Source of the DNA: Candidatus Omnitrophota bacterium
GTDB lineage: Bacteria > Omnitrophota > Gorgyraeia > Zapsychrales > Fredricksoniimonadaceae
Length of the DNA: 5,565 nucleotides
Reading direction: 5' to 3'
Assembly: GCA_016196515.1 (NCBI GenBank)
Contig: JACPXN010000090.1
Location: forward strand, 1 to 5,565
Under the pieces are notes generated by a model, which did no database searches, was not told where the DNA came from, and saw only the letters and a list, made by a program, of their open reading frames with translations. Positions within the stretch are counted from its first letter, which is position 1, and the number at the start of each line of letters is the position of its first letter. Below, piece by piece: positions 1-5,565 of this stretch. The position numbers and the translations under genes were made by a program.

Positions 1-1433
1 GCCTCGACCGTTTTTTCGTAGAAAGCGATGGCCTCTTTGAGGTCCCCCCTGGTTTCGCTCAAATAACCGAGGTTAAAATACCCGTCGGCGTTGGCAGGGT
101 CCAGGTCCACGGTCTTCTGATACAGATACCGGGCCCTGTTGGCGTCACCCAAGGCATTATAAATGATGCCTATGTTCAAATATCCGTTGGCAAACTTAGG
201 ATGAGAACGGACCAGACGCTCATACAACGCCAAAGCGGTCTTCAGATCACCGGCCTGTTTGTACAAACCGGCCAGACGGTACAGCGGTTTGTCATAGTTG
301 GATTTGAGTTCCAGGGCCTTGCGGTAAAAACGCAGGGCCTCTTCCCGCCCGCCGACCTGCTCGTATAAAAATCCCAGATTAAAAAAATCCACGGCCCCGT
401 ATTTCTTGCGCCTGGCCCATTGCTCGTAGGCGGCCAGGACCTCTTCTCTTTTTTCCCGGTACACGGATGACTGCGGGTCGTCGGAAGCGACATTGTAAGC
501 GTTGATGACCCGGGCCATGGCTTTTTCGTCGTCGGGAAAAGCGGCGAGAAGGCGGTTAAAAACAGTGACCGCCTCCTGCGGCTTGTCCATGCGCTGATAC
601 GCACGGCCCAAAGCGAAATACGCCTCCTGCCGTCTTGGGTCAACGGCCAGCGTCCTGCCATACCAGGCCACGGCGTCCTGCCAGCGGCCCAATTCGGCGT
701 AAAATCCGGCCAGGTCATAACACGCCTGCCCGTAAGAAGGGTCCATGGACACGGCTTTAAGGTATATTTTCTCGACGGTATTGATCCTCTCCAGCGTGTC
801 CTTGTCGGGAGTGACGTTATTGTTCGCGTAGTCCCGCGCTTTTTGGTATTCCGGCAAAGCCCGGATGGCCGCGGCCAGATTGTCAAGAACGACCGGATGC
901 GCCGACAGGCGCTCCTGATACTGCCATAAACGCAGAGGATCCAGTCCCAGAGAAACTTGCGCGGTGGATAAAGTCGCAAGCCCCGTCAATAAAATGAAAA
1001 CGGCCGCGACGAACAAATACCGGATGACCGCCTCCTGCCCGGCCAAAAACCGGTACAGGCGCGCGATGAGCGCGGCCGCGGCCAAAGATAAAAAAATGGA
1101 CGGCACGTACATCAGCCGTCCCGCATTGATGACCACCGCATCCGCGGGGCTTAAATGCGCGAAAGAAACCAGCGCCGGCGGCAAGGGATGGACCAGGATC
1201 ATGTTGACCGGGAACGCCCATTGTTTGATTCCCACAACCATGGCCCACAGCCATGCCGCCGCTGATGTCGGAAGGACCAACGGCATCCCTAAAAGCATTT
1301 CCGCTTTTCCCGGATGCACGGCGAACAACACACCGGCGAGCAATGCCGCCGGCATCGCGAAGCCCCGGCGCAAAGCCAGTCCAAATACCATCAGCGTCAC
1401 CGCGATATGAACAAAACAATTGAAAACAACCAT
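1..1433 (-). CDS. Membrane-anchored TPR protein, reduced TMTC/GT-C-like (3' end outside window)
   Basis: A frame with no stop runs from ATG 1433 off the left edge (477 codons visible). Residues 1-160 are hydrophobic, with membrane segments near 4-21, 28-40, 56-68, 112-128 and 139-156. Several spots resemble TMTC-type GT-C glycosyltransferases: N5...H9 followed by VFGLALRR, LLAGVLFAVHP (32-41), GRLMYVPSIF (105-114, compare the family's ERYLYLPSIGF), and a final SLGLDPLRLWQYQERL stretch before the TPRs. The family's first membrane segment, the acidic catalytic loop, and most central helices (including the SERKDVL-like region) are not present. A catalytic glycosyltransferase role is therefore doubtful; a scaffold or remnant is more likely. 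Residues 235-477 are TPRs. The start overlaps the apt stop as TGATG with no visible ribosome-binding site. M15 (ATG at 1389-1391), preceded by GGTGA at 5-nt spacing, is an alternative start. The frame is certain; the family link is moderate. Confidence 0.85.
   Translation of the reverse strand, partial: MVVFNCFVHIAVTLMVFGLALRRGFAMPAALLAGVLFAVHPGKAEMLLGMPLVLPTSAAAWLWAMVVGIKQWAFPVNMILVHPLPPALVSFAHLSPADAVVINAGRLMYVPSIFLSLAAAALIARLYRFLAGQEAVIRYLFVAAVFILLTGLATLSTAQVSLGLDPLRLWQYQERLSAHPVVLDNLAAAIRALPEYQKARDYANNNVTPDKDTLERINTVEKIYLKAVSMDPSYGQACYDLAGFYAELGRWQDAVAWYGRTLAVDPRRQEAYFALGRAYQRMDKPQEAVTVFNRLLAAFPDDEKAMARVINAYNVASDDPQSSVYREKREEVLAAYEQWARRKKYGAVDFFNLGFLYEQVGGREEALRFYRKALELKSNYDKPLYRLAGLYKQAGDLKTALALYERLVRSHPKFANGYLNIGIIYNALGDANRARYLYQKTVDLDPANADGYFNLGYLSETRGDLKEAIAFYEKTVE
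3..731 (-). repeat. Array of TPR units within the membrane-anchored protein
   Basis: Six recognisable 34-residue tetratricopeptide units, the last cut by the window edge, start at residues 235, 269, 347, 381, 415 and 449 of the protein. They carry the usual small/aromatic pattern, for example CYDLAGFYAELGRWQDAVAWY and GYFNLGYLSETRGDLKEAIA, and mostly end in a DP or HP turn. Residues 303-346 hold a degenerate 44-residue unit, about 10 residues longer than standard, rich in charged residues (REKREEVLAAYEQWARRKK). A half-unit (about 216-233, ending VSMDPSY) precedes the array. TPRs form a superhelical protein-binding surface. Being downstream of the last membrane segment, they probably all lie on one side of the membrane. 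Confidence 0.9.
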
Positions 1434-1435
1434 CA
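1431..1435 (-). other. TGATG stop/start overlap, apt to TPR membrane protein
   Basis: The apt stop TGA (1435-1433) shares its last base with the ATG (1433-1431) of the TPR protein. In the TPR frame there is no ATG, GTG or TTG between this ATG and the nearest upstream in-frame stop, which lies around codons 90-91 of apt. The N-terminus is thus fixed here, or later at M15. Confidence 0.85.
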
Positions 1436-1954
1436 GTATTGAATGACCGAGTAAACCGGCAGGTCTTTGAGGCGTTCTTTGCCTTTGAGGAACCGCAATT
1501 CCACCAGGAATGCGACGCCGACGATCCTGGCCTTCTGGGCGATGATGAGGTCCACCACGGCTTTGATCGTGCCGCCGGTGGCCAGAAGATCGTCCACGAC
1601 CAGGACCCGGGCATTGGGCGCCAGGGCGTCCTCGTGAATTTCCAAAGTGTCGGTGCCGTATTCGAGTTTGTAGGTGACGCTTTTAGTTTTAAAGGGAAGT
1701 TTGCCTTTTTTGCGCACCGGGATAAAACCCACGCCCAGTTTATAGGCCAATGCCGCCCCAAAAATAAAACCGCGCGCCTCCACCCCGACGACATAATCGA
1801 TGCGCTCTCGGCCGAACTTGCGCGCCAGCTCGTCAATGGATTTCCGAAACGCTTCCTTGTTCTTCAGGAGTGTGGAAATGTCCTTGAAAATGATCCCCTC
1901 TTGCGGAAAATCAGGGACGTCGCGGATGTGCTTTTTCAAGTCAGCGATCTTCAT
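1433..1954 (-). CDS. apt: Adenine phosphoribosyltransferase
   Basis: Purine salvage enzyme of the cytoplasm: adenine + PRPP gives AMP + PPi. The 173-residue length is normal for bacterial Apt. The N-terminus has the typical IRDVPDFPQEGIIFKDIS segment (10-27). VGVEARGFIFGAALAY follows at 56-71, then the flexible active-site loop with RKKGKLP and YKLEYGTDTLEIH (81-107). The PRPP-binding motif VVDDLLATGGT is at 119-129, and the natural C-terminus is VYSVIQY. No catalytic residue appears lost. The frame is open well upstream (to 2146), but homology begins exactly at the ATG at 1954, which forms an ATGA overlap with the LacI-like gene's stop. Only a poor GGCGG-like ribosome-binding site lies 7 nt upstream, so translation probably depends on termination-reinitiation from the preceding gene. 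Confidence 0.97.
   Translation of the reverse strand: MKIADLKKHIRDVPDFPQEGIIFKDISTLLKNKEAFRKSIDELARKFGRERIDYVVGVEARGFIFGAALAYKLGVGFIPVRKKGKLPFKTKSVTYKLEYGTDTLEIHEDALAPNARVLVVDDLLATGGTIKAVVDLIIAQKARIVGVAFLVELRFLKGKERLKDLPVYSVIQY
1951..1954 (-). other. ATGA stop/start overlap, LacI-like gene to apt
   Basis: The LacI-like protein ends ...AALK-TGA, and the apt ATG is embedded in that stop. With no good Shine-Dalgarno sequence for apt, reinitiation by ribosomes finishing the sensor gene is the likely mode of translation. Confidence 0.9.
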
Positions 1955-2805
1955 TTTAACGCCGCCATGGATTCCGCTTTGAGAAATTTTGCCGGCAAGA
2001 TCTCTTTGACCGGAAGTTTCGCTTTGCCGCGGCTGATCTGGCAGAGCATTTCCAATCCCAGACGACCCATCTCGACCAAGGGCTGGGCCACGGTGGCGAG
2101 CCGGACGGGACTGTGCACGTTCAAAGGATTGTCGTCGAAACCGCAAATGGACAGGTCACCGGGCACGGTGATCTTTCTGGATTTGGCCACGTCGATGGCT
2201 TCCAAAGCCATGACGTCGGACGCGACAAAAATGGCCGTTGGGCGGTCCTTGAGCTTCAAAAGGTCCTGGGCCCCCTGGCGCGCCGGTGTCCTTAAAAATC
2301 CGCCGATCCTGATGTAACTTTTGTTCACGGCAAAACCATGTTTCTTGAGCGCATCGGTATAACCATCCAAACGGGACTGGCCGGCCTGGGTGGACAGGTC
2401 ACCGGCAATGGTGGCGATCTTGGTGTGGCCCAGTTTAACGAATTCCTCCACCACCTGTACCGCGGCCTTGTAATTATTGATCGCGATATAATTGATGGGT
2501 TCGGGAATGATGTTGTTCAAAACCAGACACGGCATGCCGCGCATGATGGCGCGCTTGACCATCTCGAGGTCATTATCAATGTCGGCAAAGAGGATGCCGT
2601 CGACGTGCTTGCGATCGAGGATGGTCGGATCCAGCCACGTCGCGTGGTTGGAACGGTCGGTGATGTGCACCAAAAAGTCAATGTTCAGGCGGCTGGCCGC
2701 CAGATTGACCCCCTTGGTGATCTCGCCGGTATAAAAAGAGTGGAAAATGTCCTCAAAACGGGGCAGGATCAAAACGTAGATCGGTTTGCGCTTAGTCATG
2801 CTCAT
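1951..2805 (-). CDS. LacI/PurR-type effector-binding domain protein without a DNA-binding domain
   Basis: The 284 residues match the periplasmic-binding-protein-like sensor core of LacI-family regulators and little else. Recognisable blocks are HVDGILFADID (about 67-77), KLGHTKIATIAGD (124-136), the SRLDGYTDALKKHG segment (144-157), PTAIFVASDVMALEAIDVA (189-207), ITVPGDLSICGFDDNPL (212-228) and PVRLATVAQPLVEMGRLGLE (233-252). The usual N-terminal helix-turn-helix and hinge of about 60 residues is missing: the protein starts at the first beta strand (PIYVLILPRF). This is not a start-site error, because a stop (TGA) lies nine codons upstream of the ATG in this frame, with no ATG, GTG or TTG between. 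No signal peptide or membrane segment is seen, so it should be a cytoplasmic ligand sensor. The ligand is unknown; sugars and purines are both known in the family, and the adjacent apt makes a purine plausible. It overlaps the sigma gene and apt by 4 nt each. Confidence 0.93.
   Translation of the reverse strand: MSMTKRKPIYVLILPRFEDIFHSFYTGEITKGVNLAASRLNIDFLVHITDRSNHATWLDPTILDRKHVDGILFADIDNDLEMVKRAIMRGMPCLVLNNIIPEPINYIAINNYKAAVQVVEEFVKLGHTKIATIAGDLSTQAGQSRLDGYTDALKKHGFAVNKSYIRIGGFLRTPARQGAQDLLKLKDRPTAIFVASDVMALEAIDVAKSRKITVPGDLSICGFDDNPLNVHSPVRLATVAQPLVEMGRLGLEMLCQISRGKAKLPVKEILPAKFLKAESMAALK
2802..2805 (-). other. ATGA stop/start overlap, sigma factor to LacI-like gene
   Basis: The sigma TGA (2804-2802) and the LacI-like ATG (2805-2803) share bases, the classic arrangement for translational coupling. 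No slippery sequence for a fusion by frameshifting is seen just upstream. Confidence 0.9.
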
Positions 2806-3623
2806 GGGTGATCCTCCACTGTCTCCTTGTCATGGAGAACTTTTTTCAATTTTTGTATGGTCAATTCTTCAACCTGGCGCACGCGCTCGCGCGAGATGCC
2901 CAGCCTCTTGGCGATCTGGGACAGGGTGTGCCGCTGGCCGTCGGCCAAACCGAAACGCATGTCAATGATGATCCGTTCGCGTTCGTCCAAGGATTCCAAA
3001 ATGGAACGGGCGCGCTCCTTGGTGAAGAACAGTTCGACGTCCACATCGGGGGCGGCAAAACTCTCGTCCTCGATGATGTCCTTGATCTTCCCGTCCCCGT
3101 CCTCACCCAAGGGGGCGTCCAGACTGGACATCTTGGTGATGGCCCCGTCTAAGTCGCGCACTTTACCAACGGTGACCTTCAGGCGCCTGGCGATCTCGGC
3201 GATGGTCGGACGGCGTTTGAATTGATGGGTCAATTTCTCGACCACCTTGCGGTATTTGATGATCTCCTCATTGAGATACACGGGCACGCGGATCATCTTG
3301 CCCTGGTCGATGATGGCCCGCGAGATGCCCTGCTTGATCCACCAGGCCGCGTACGTGGAAAAACGAAAACCCCTTTCAGGGTCGAATTTGTCCACCCCGC
3401 GCATGAGCCCGATATTGCCTTCCTCGATCAGATCACTTAAGGAAATGCCCAAATTGACGTAACGCTTGGCCATGCTGATGACCAGCCGTAAATTGGAGTT
3501 GATCATCTTCTCGCGGGCCTTCTTGTTGCCTTTTTTAATAAGGCGGGCTAAGTCCACTTCCTCCTGCGCCGTCAGCAGGGGAATATTTTTGATCTCCTTT
3601 AAATACGCTTTGATCGGGTCCAT
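2802..3623 (-). CDS. Sigma-70 family RNA polymerase sigma factor, RpoD/SigA-like, lacking region 1.1
   Basis: Directs RNA polymerase to promoters. The 273-residue protein begins MDPIKAYLKEI, the usual start of region 1.2. The frame extends further upstream, to an ATG at 3704, but that part lies inside ppdK and resembles nothing, so the ATG at 3623 is preferred. Region 1.2 is about residues 1-34. Region 2 is about 41-112, with NLRLVISMAKRY, DLIEEGNIGLMRGVDKFDP and the promoter-melting segment FRFSTYAAWWIKQGISRAI. Region 3 is about 119-195 and region 4 about 208-264, with the helix-turn-helix TLSQIAKRLGISRERVRQ. Q98 matches the -10-contacting Gln of E. coli RpoD, with Ser at 101 where RpoD has Thr440. 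R245/E246 and R249/Q250 match the -35 contacts, so a near-consensus promoter preference is likely. Region 1.1 is absent and the protein is short, which suggests a group 2 (alternative, primary-like) factor, but a primary factor cannot be excluded. The start has only a weak AGGA about 14 nt upstream; coupling to ppdK is likely. Confidence 0.95.
   Translation of the reverse strand: MDPIKAYLKEIKNIPLLTAQEEVDLARLIKKGNKKAREKMINSNLRLVISMAKRYVNLGISLSDLIEEGNIGLMRGVDKFDPERGFRFSTYAAWWIKQGISRAIIDQGKMIRVPVYLNEEIIKYRKVVEKLTHQFKRRPTIAEIARRLKVTVGKVRDLDGAITKMSSLDAPLGEDGDGKIKDIIEDESFAAPDVDVELFFTKERARSILESLDERERIIIDMRFGLADGQRHTLSQIAKRLGISRERVRQVEELTIQKLKKVLHDKETVEDHP
2813..2817 (-). promoter_or_regulatory. Strong ribosome-binding site for the LacI-like gene
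   Basis: GGAGG lies 7 nt before the ATG at 2805 and 13 nt before a second in-frame ATG at 2799, so it favours 2805. It sits inside the last codons of the sigma gene. It is the only near-perfect Shine-Dalgarno sequence at any junction in the window, which suggests this gene can be initiated independently of the sigma factor. Confidence 0.8.
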
Positions 3624-3624
3624 T

Positions 3625-5565
3625 TTATTTCTTTTGATCCTGCAGCGCCGCTTGAGCGGCGGCCAAACGGGCGATCGGCACGCGGTACGGCGAGCAAGAC
3701 ACATAATTCATGCCGGCTTTGTGGCAGAATTTGACGCTTTGGGCCTCACCGCCGTGCTCGCCGCAAATACCCACCTTGAGGTCTTTTTTCGTCGAGCGGC
3801 CGCGCTCAATGCCCAATTTGACCAGCAGGCCCACACCGTCCTGGTCCAGGCTCTGGAACGGATCGTCCTTGAAAATGCCCTTGCCGCCGTCCTTTTCGGT
3901 CGCGACATAGGTCGGCAGGAAACGCCCGGCATCGTCACGCGACAGCCCCAGGGTCATCTGGGTCAGGTCATTGGTGCCAAAACTGAAGAACTCGGCCACC
4001 TCGGCGATCTGGTCGGCCAACAGCGCCGCGCGCGGGATCTCGATCATCGTCCCGACAAGATACATCAGTTTCACGCCGCTTTGTTTGATGAGCTTGTCGG
4101 CGACAACACGGGTCTGCTGTTCCATGATCCTGAATTCTTTCCTGTCCATGGTCAGCGGGATCATGATCTCCGGCAAAACCTTGACGCCCTCTTTCCTGCA
4201 TTTGACAGCGGCCTGGATGATGGCCGTCACCTGCATGTCCAGGATCTCCGGATACGTGATGCACAAACGGCATCCGCGGTGGCCCAGCATGGGGTTTAAC
4301 TCATGCAATTGCTCGCAGCGGTGTTTGATCTTCTCGACCGAGAGCCCCGTGATCTTGCTCAATTTCTCAACACCGGCATTGTCTTTGGGCGTGAACTCGT
4401 GCAACGGCGGGTCGATCAAACGGATCGTCACCGGAAAACCGTTCATGGCCTTGAAAATGCCGTAAAAGTCATCGGTCTGGAACGGCAAAAGTTTCGCCAG
4501 CGCGATCTTGCGGGCATCCAGCGTTTCGGCCACGATCATTTCCTGGATGGCCAAACGGCGCTCCTCGGTGTCAAAGAACATGTGTTCGGTGCGGCAGAGC
4601 CCAATGCCTTCGGCGCCCATTTTGACGGCGTTGATAGCGTCATACGGCGTATCCGCGTTGGTGCGCACCTTCATGGTGCGCAATTGGTCCGCCCATTTGA
4701 GGATCGTGTGATACGCCGGGGGGAGTTCCGGTTCCTTCAAAGGCAGATCACCGCTGTAAATTTTGCCGGCGGAACCGTCGAGGGTGATGTATTCGCCTTG
4801 CTTGACGGTTTTCCCGCCGATGGTCATGGATTTGGCTTCATAATTGATGTTGAGGGCCTCGCATCCAACGATACAGCATTTGCCCCAGCCGCGGGCGACC
4901 ACCGCCGCGTGGCTGGTCTTGCCGCCGGTGGCCGTCAAAATACCTTTGGCCGCATGCATGCCGCCGACGTCCTCGGGGCTGGTTTCCTTGCGCACCAGAA
5001 TAACGCTCTCGCCTTTATGCCCCAACTTCTCTGCTTCGGCGGCCGTGAAAACAACCTTGCCGCTGGCCGCACCCGGGACAGCGTTGATCCCGCTGCCCAA
5101 ACGTATTTTCTTTAACTCTTCGGCGCTGATCTTTTTGGTGTTGATCACAGGATAAAAAAGGCGCTCGATATCATCGGAAGAAATGCGGCTGACCGCCTCT
5201 TCTCTGGTGATGACCGGCTTGAGGGCCGACTGGGCGTATTTTTTGGGCAGATAACCTTTTTTGACCAGGTCATGGGCCTGTGCCCTGGTCAATAGCGGTT
5301 TGGTCGCCTGGTCCAATGCGATGCCAAATGCCGCGGCCGGTGAACGCTTGCCTGTCCGGCACTGCAGCATATACAGTTTCTGGTCTTCGATGGTGAATTC
5401 AAGGTCCTGCATTTCCTTATAGCGGCACTCCAGGATGGCGCGCACCGCGCACAACTGGTCATAGGCCTTGGGCATCGTTTCGCGCAAAGTGGAAAGTTTA
5501 AGCGGCGTGCGGATTCCGGCCACCACGTCCTCGCCCTGGGCATTGATGAGATAGTCCCCGTAGAA
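3625..5565 (-). CDS. ppdK: Pyruvate,phosphate dikinase, C-terminal 646 residues (5' end outside window)
   Basis: Cytoplasmic enzyme that reversibly converts pyruvate + ATP + Pi to PEP + AMP + PPi; in many anaerobes it runs toward ATP and pyruvate using PPi. The frame is open to the right edge, starting within the conserved NAQGEDVVAGIRTP segment at the end of the ATP-grasp domain. By comparison with the roughly 874-residue clostridial enzyme, about 235 N-terminal residues are missing. The central phosphohistidine domain carries GGKTSHAAVVARG, with the catalytic His at visible residue 219 (4909-4911) and the regulatory-type Thr two residues before it. The C-terminal PEP/pyruvate TIM barrel shows GLCRTEHMFF, GHRGCRL, FSFGTNDLTQMTLGLSRDD and the catalytic Cys in GICGEHGG at residue 601 (3763-3765). 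His-to-Cys spacing is close to that of the clostridial enzyme, so the visible part looks intact. The residues before TSH are T-G-G-K rather than the more familiar R-G-G-M. It ends one base before the sigma-factor start. Confidence 0.97.
   Translation of the reverse strand, partial: FYGDYLINAQGEDVVAGIRTPLKLSTLRETMPKAYDQLCAVRAILECRYKEMQDLEFTIEDQKLYMLQCRTGKRSPAAAFGIALDQATKPLLTRAQAHDLVKKGYLPKKYAQSALKPVITREEAVSRISSDDIERLFYPVINTKKISAEELKKIRLGSGINAVPGAASGKVVFTAAEAEKLGHKGESVILVRKETSPEDVGGMHAAKGILTATGGKTSHAAVVARGWGKCCIVGCEALNINYEAKSMTIGGKTVKQGEYITLDGSAGKIYSGDLPLKEPELPPAYHTILKWADQLRTMKVRTNADTPYDAINAVKMGAEGIGLCRTEHMFFDTEERRLAIQEMIVAETLDARKIALAKLLPFQTDDFYGIFKAMNGFPVTIRLIDPPLHEFTPKDNAGVEKLSKITGLSVEKIKHRCEQLHELNPMLGHRGCRLCITYPEILDMQVTAIIQAAVKCRKEGVKVLPEIMIPLTMDRKEFRIMEQQTRVVADKLIKQSGVKLMYLVGTMIEIPRAALLADQIAEVAEFFSFGTNDLTQMTLGLSRDDAGRFLPTYVATEKDGGKGIFKDDPFQSLDQDGVGLLVKLGIERGRSTKKDLKVGICGEHGGEAQSVKFCHKAGMNYVSCSPYRVPIARLAAAQAALQDQKK
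3646..3661 (-). other. Short GC-rich inverted repeat just upstream of the sigma-factor start
   Basis: A perfect 6-bp stem with a 4-nt loop (CGCCGC-TCAA-GCGGCG on the coding strand) occupies the end of ppdK and finishes 22 nt before the sigma ATG. There is no following U tract, so it is not a standard intrinsic terminator. It encodes A-A-Q-A-A, so it may be chance. A role in mRNA processing or in tuning sigma translation is possible but unproven. Confidence 0.4.

Noticed and set aside
242..1836. Minus-strand frames at 242-979 and 883-1836
   Set aside because: They are out-of-frame readings of the TPR membrane gene and apt, rich in Arg, Trp, Ser and Pro with no domain pattern. The true frame gives clear TPRs and membrane helices.
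1955..2146. N-terminal extension of Apt (frame open to 2146)
   Set aside because: The extra residues are an out-of-frame reading of the LacI-like gene. Apt homology starts exactly at the ATG at 1954.
1439..2317. 292-codon open frame on the plus strand
   Set aside because: It lies wholly antisense to apt and the LacI-like gene, crosses their junction, and its translation resembles no family. Both genes below it are unmistakable.
2790..2830. Programmed -1 frameshift that would fuse sigma region 4 to the LacI-like sensor
   Set aside because: The frames are related by -1, but there is no slippery heptamer, and a GGAGG-ATG start explains the sensor well. A fusion would also be unlike any known LacI architecture.
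3624..3704. 27-residue N-terminal extension of the sigma factor from the ATG at 3704
   Set aside because: It lies inside the conserved PPDK C-terminus and is a Cys/Arg-rich out-of-frame reading. It does not resemble region 1.1.
3466..5115. Two long plus-strand open frames (3466-4299 and 4303-5115) lying almost end to end
   Set aside because: They are antisense to the conserved ppdK coding sequence (the first also to the start of the sigma gene) and have no recognisable motifs. Such frames are common opposite biased coding sequence.
1..5565. CRISPR arrays, tRNA/rRNA genes, insertion sequences, intrinsic terminators
   Set aside because: I looked on both strands and saw no spaced direct repeats, cloverleaf, terminal inverted repeats, or stem followed by a U run. 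The window is filled by five coding sequences.

Overview
The window is densely coding bacterial DNA, moderately GC-rich by eye, and every credible gene lies on the minus strand. In transcription order (right to left) the genes are: the C-terminal three quarters of pyruvate,phosphate dikinase (ppdK, running off the right edge); a 273-residue sigma-70 family factor without region 1.1; a 284-residue LacI/PurR-type effector-binding domain with no DNA-binding domain; adenine phosphoribosyltransferase (apt); and a membrane-anchored tetratricopeptide-repeat (TPR) protein that runs off the left edge.

There is no intergenic DNA. The junctions are, in order: a 1-nt gap (TAA-A-ATG), a 4-nt ATGA overlap, a second 4-nt ATGA overlap, and a 1-nt TGATG overlap. 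This reads as one operon with translational coupling at each step. No internal promoter, terminator, RNA gene, mobile element or CRISPR array was seen, and no stretch over 300 bases lacks a gene.

The genes fit together at two levels. Apt makes AMP and PPi from adenine and PRPP, and PPDK in its ATP-forming direction consumes AMP and PPi together with PEP. The two enzymes could therefore form an adenylate/pyrophosphate-recycling pair. Between them sit a sigma factor and a stand-alone ligand sensor of the family that contains the purine repressor PurR, which suggests (inference only) a regulatory pair tied to that metabolism.

The last gene looks like a reduced TMTC-type GT-C/TPR protein. Its N-terminal catalytic loop is missing, and no canonical start codon upstream could restore it.

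The organism cannot be named from the window. PPDK-based pyruvate metabolism, compact same-strand operons and a TMTC-like TPR membrane protein would suit an uncultivated anaerobe such as Omnitrophota or Elusimicrobiota. That is a low-confidence impression, not a result.
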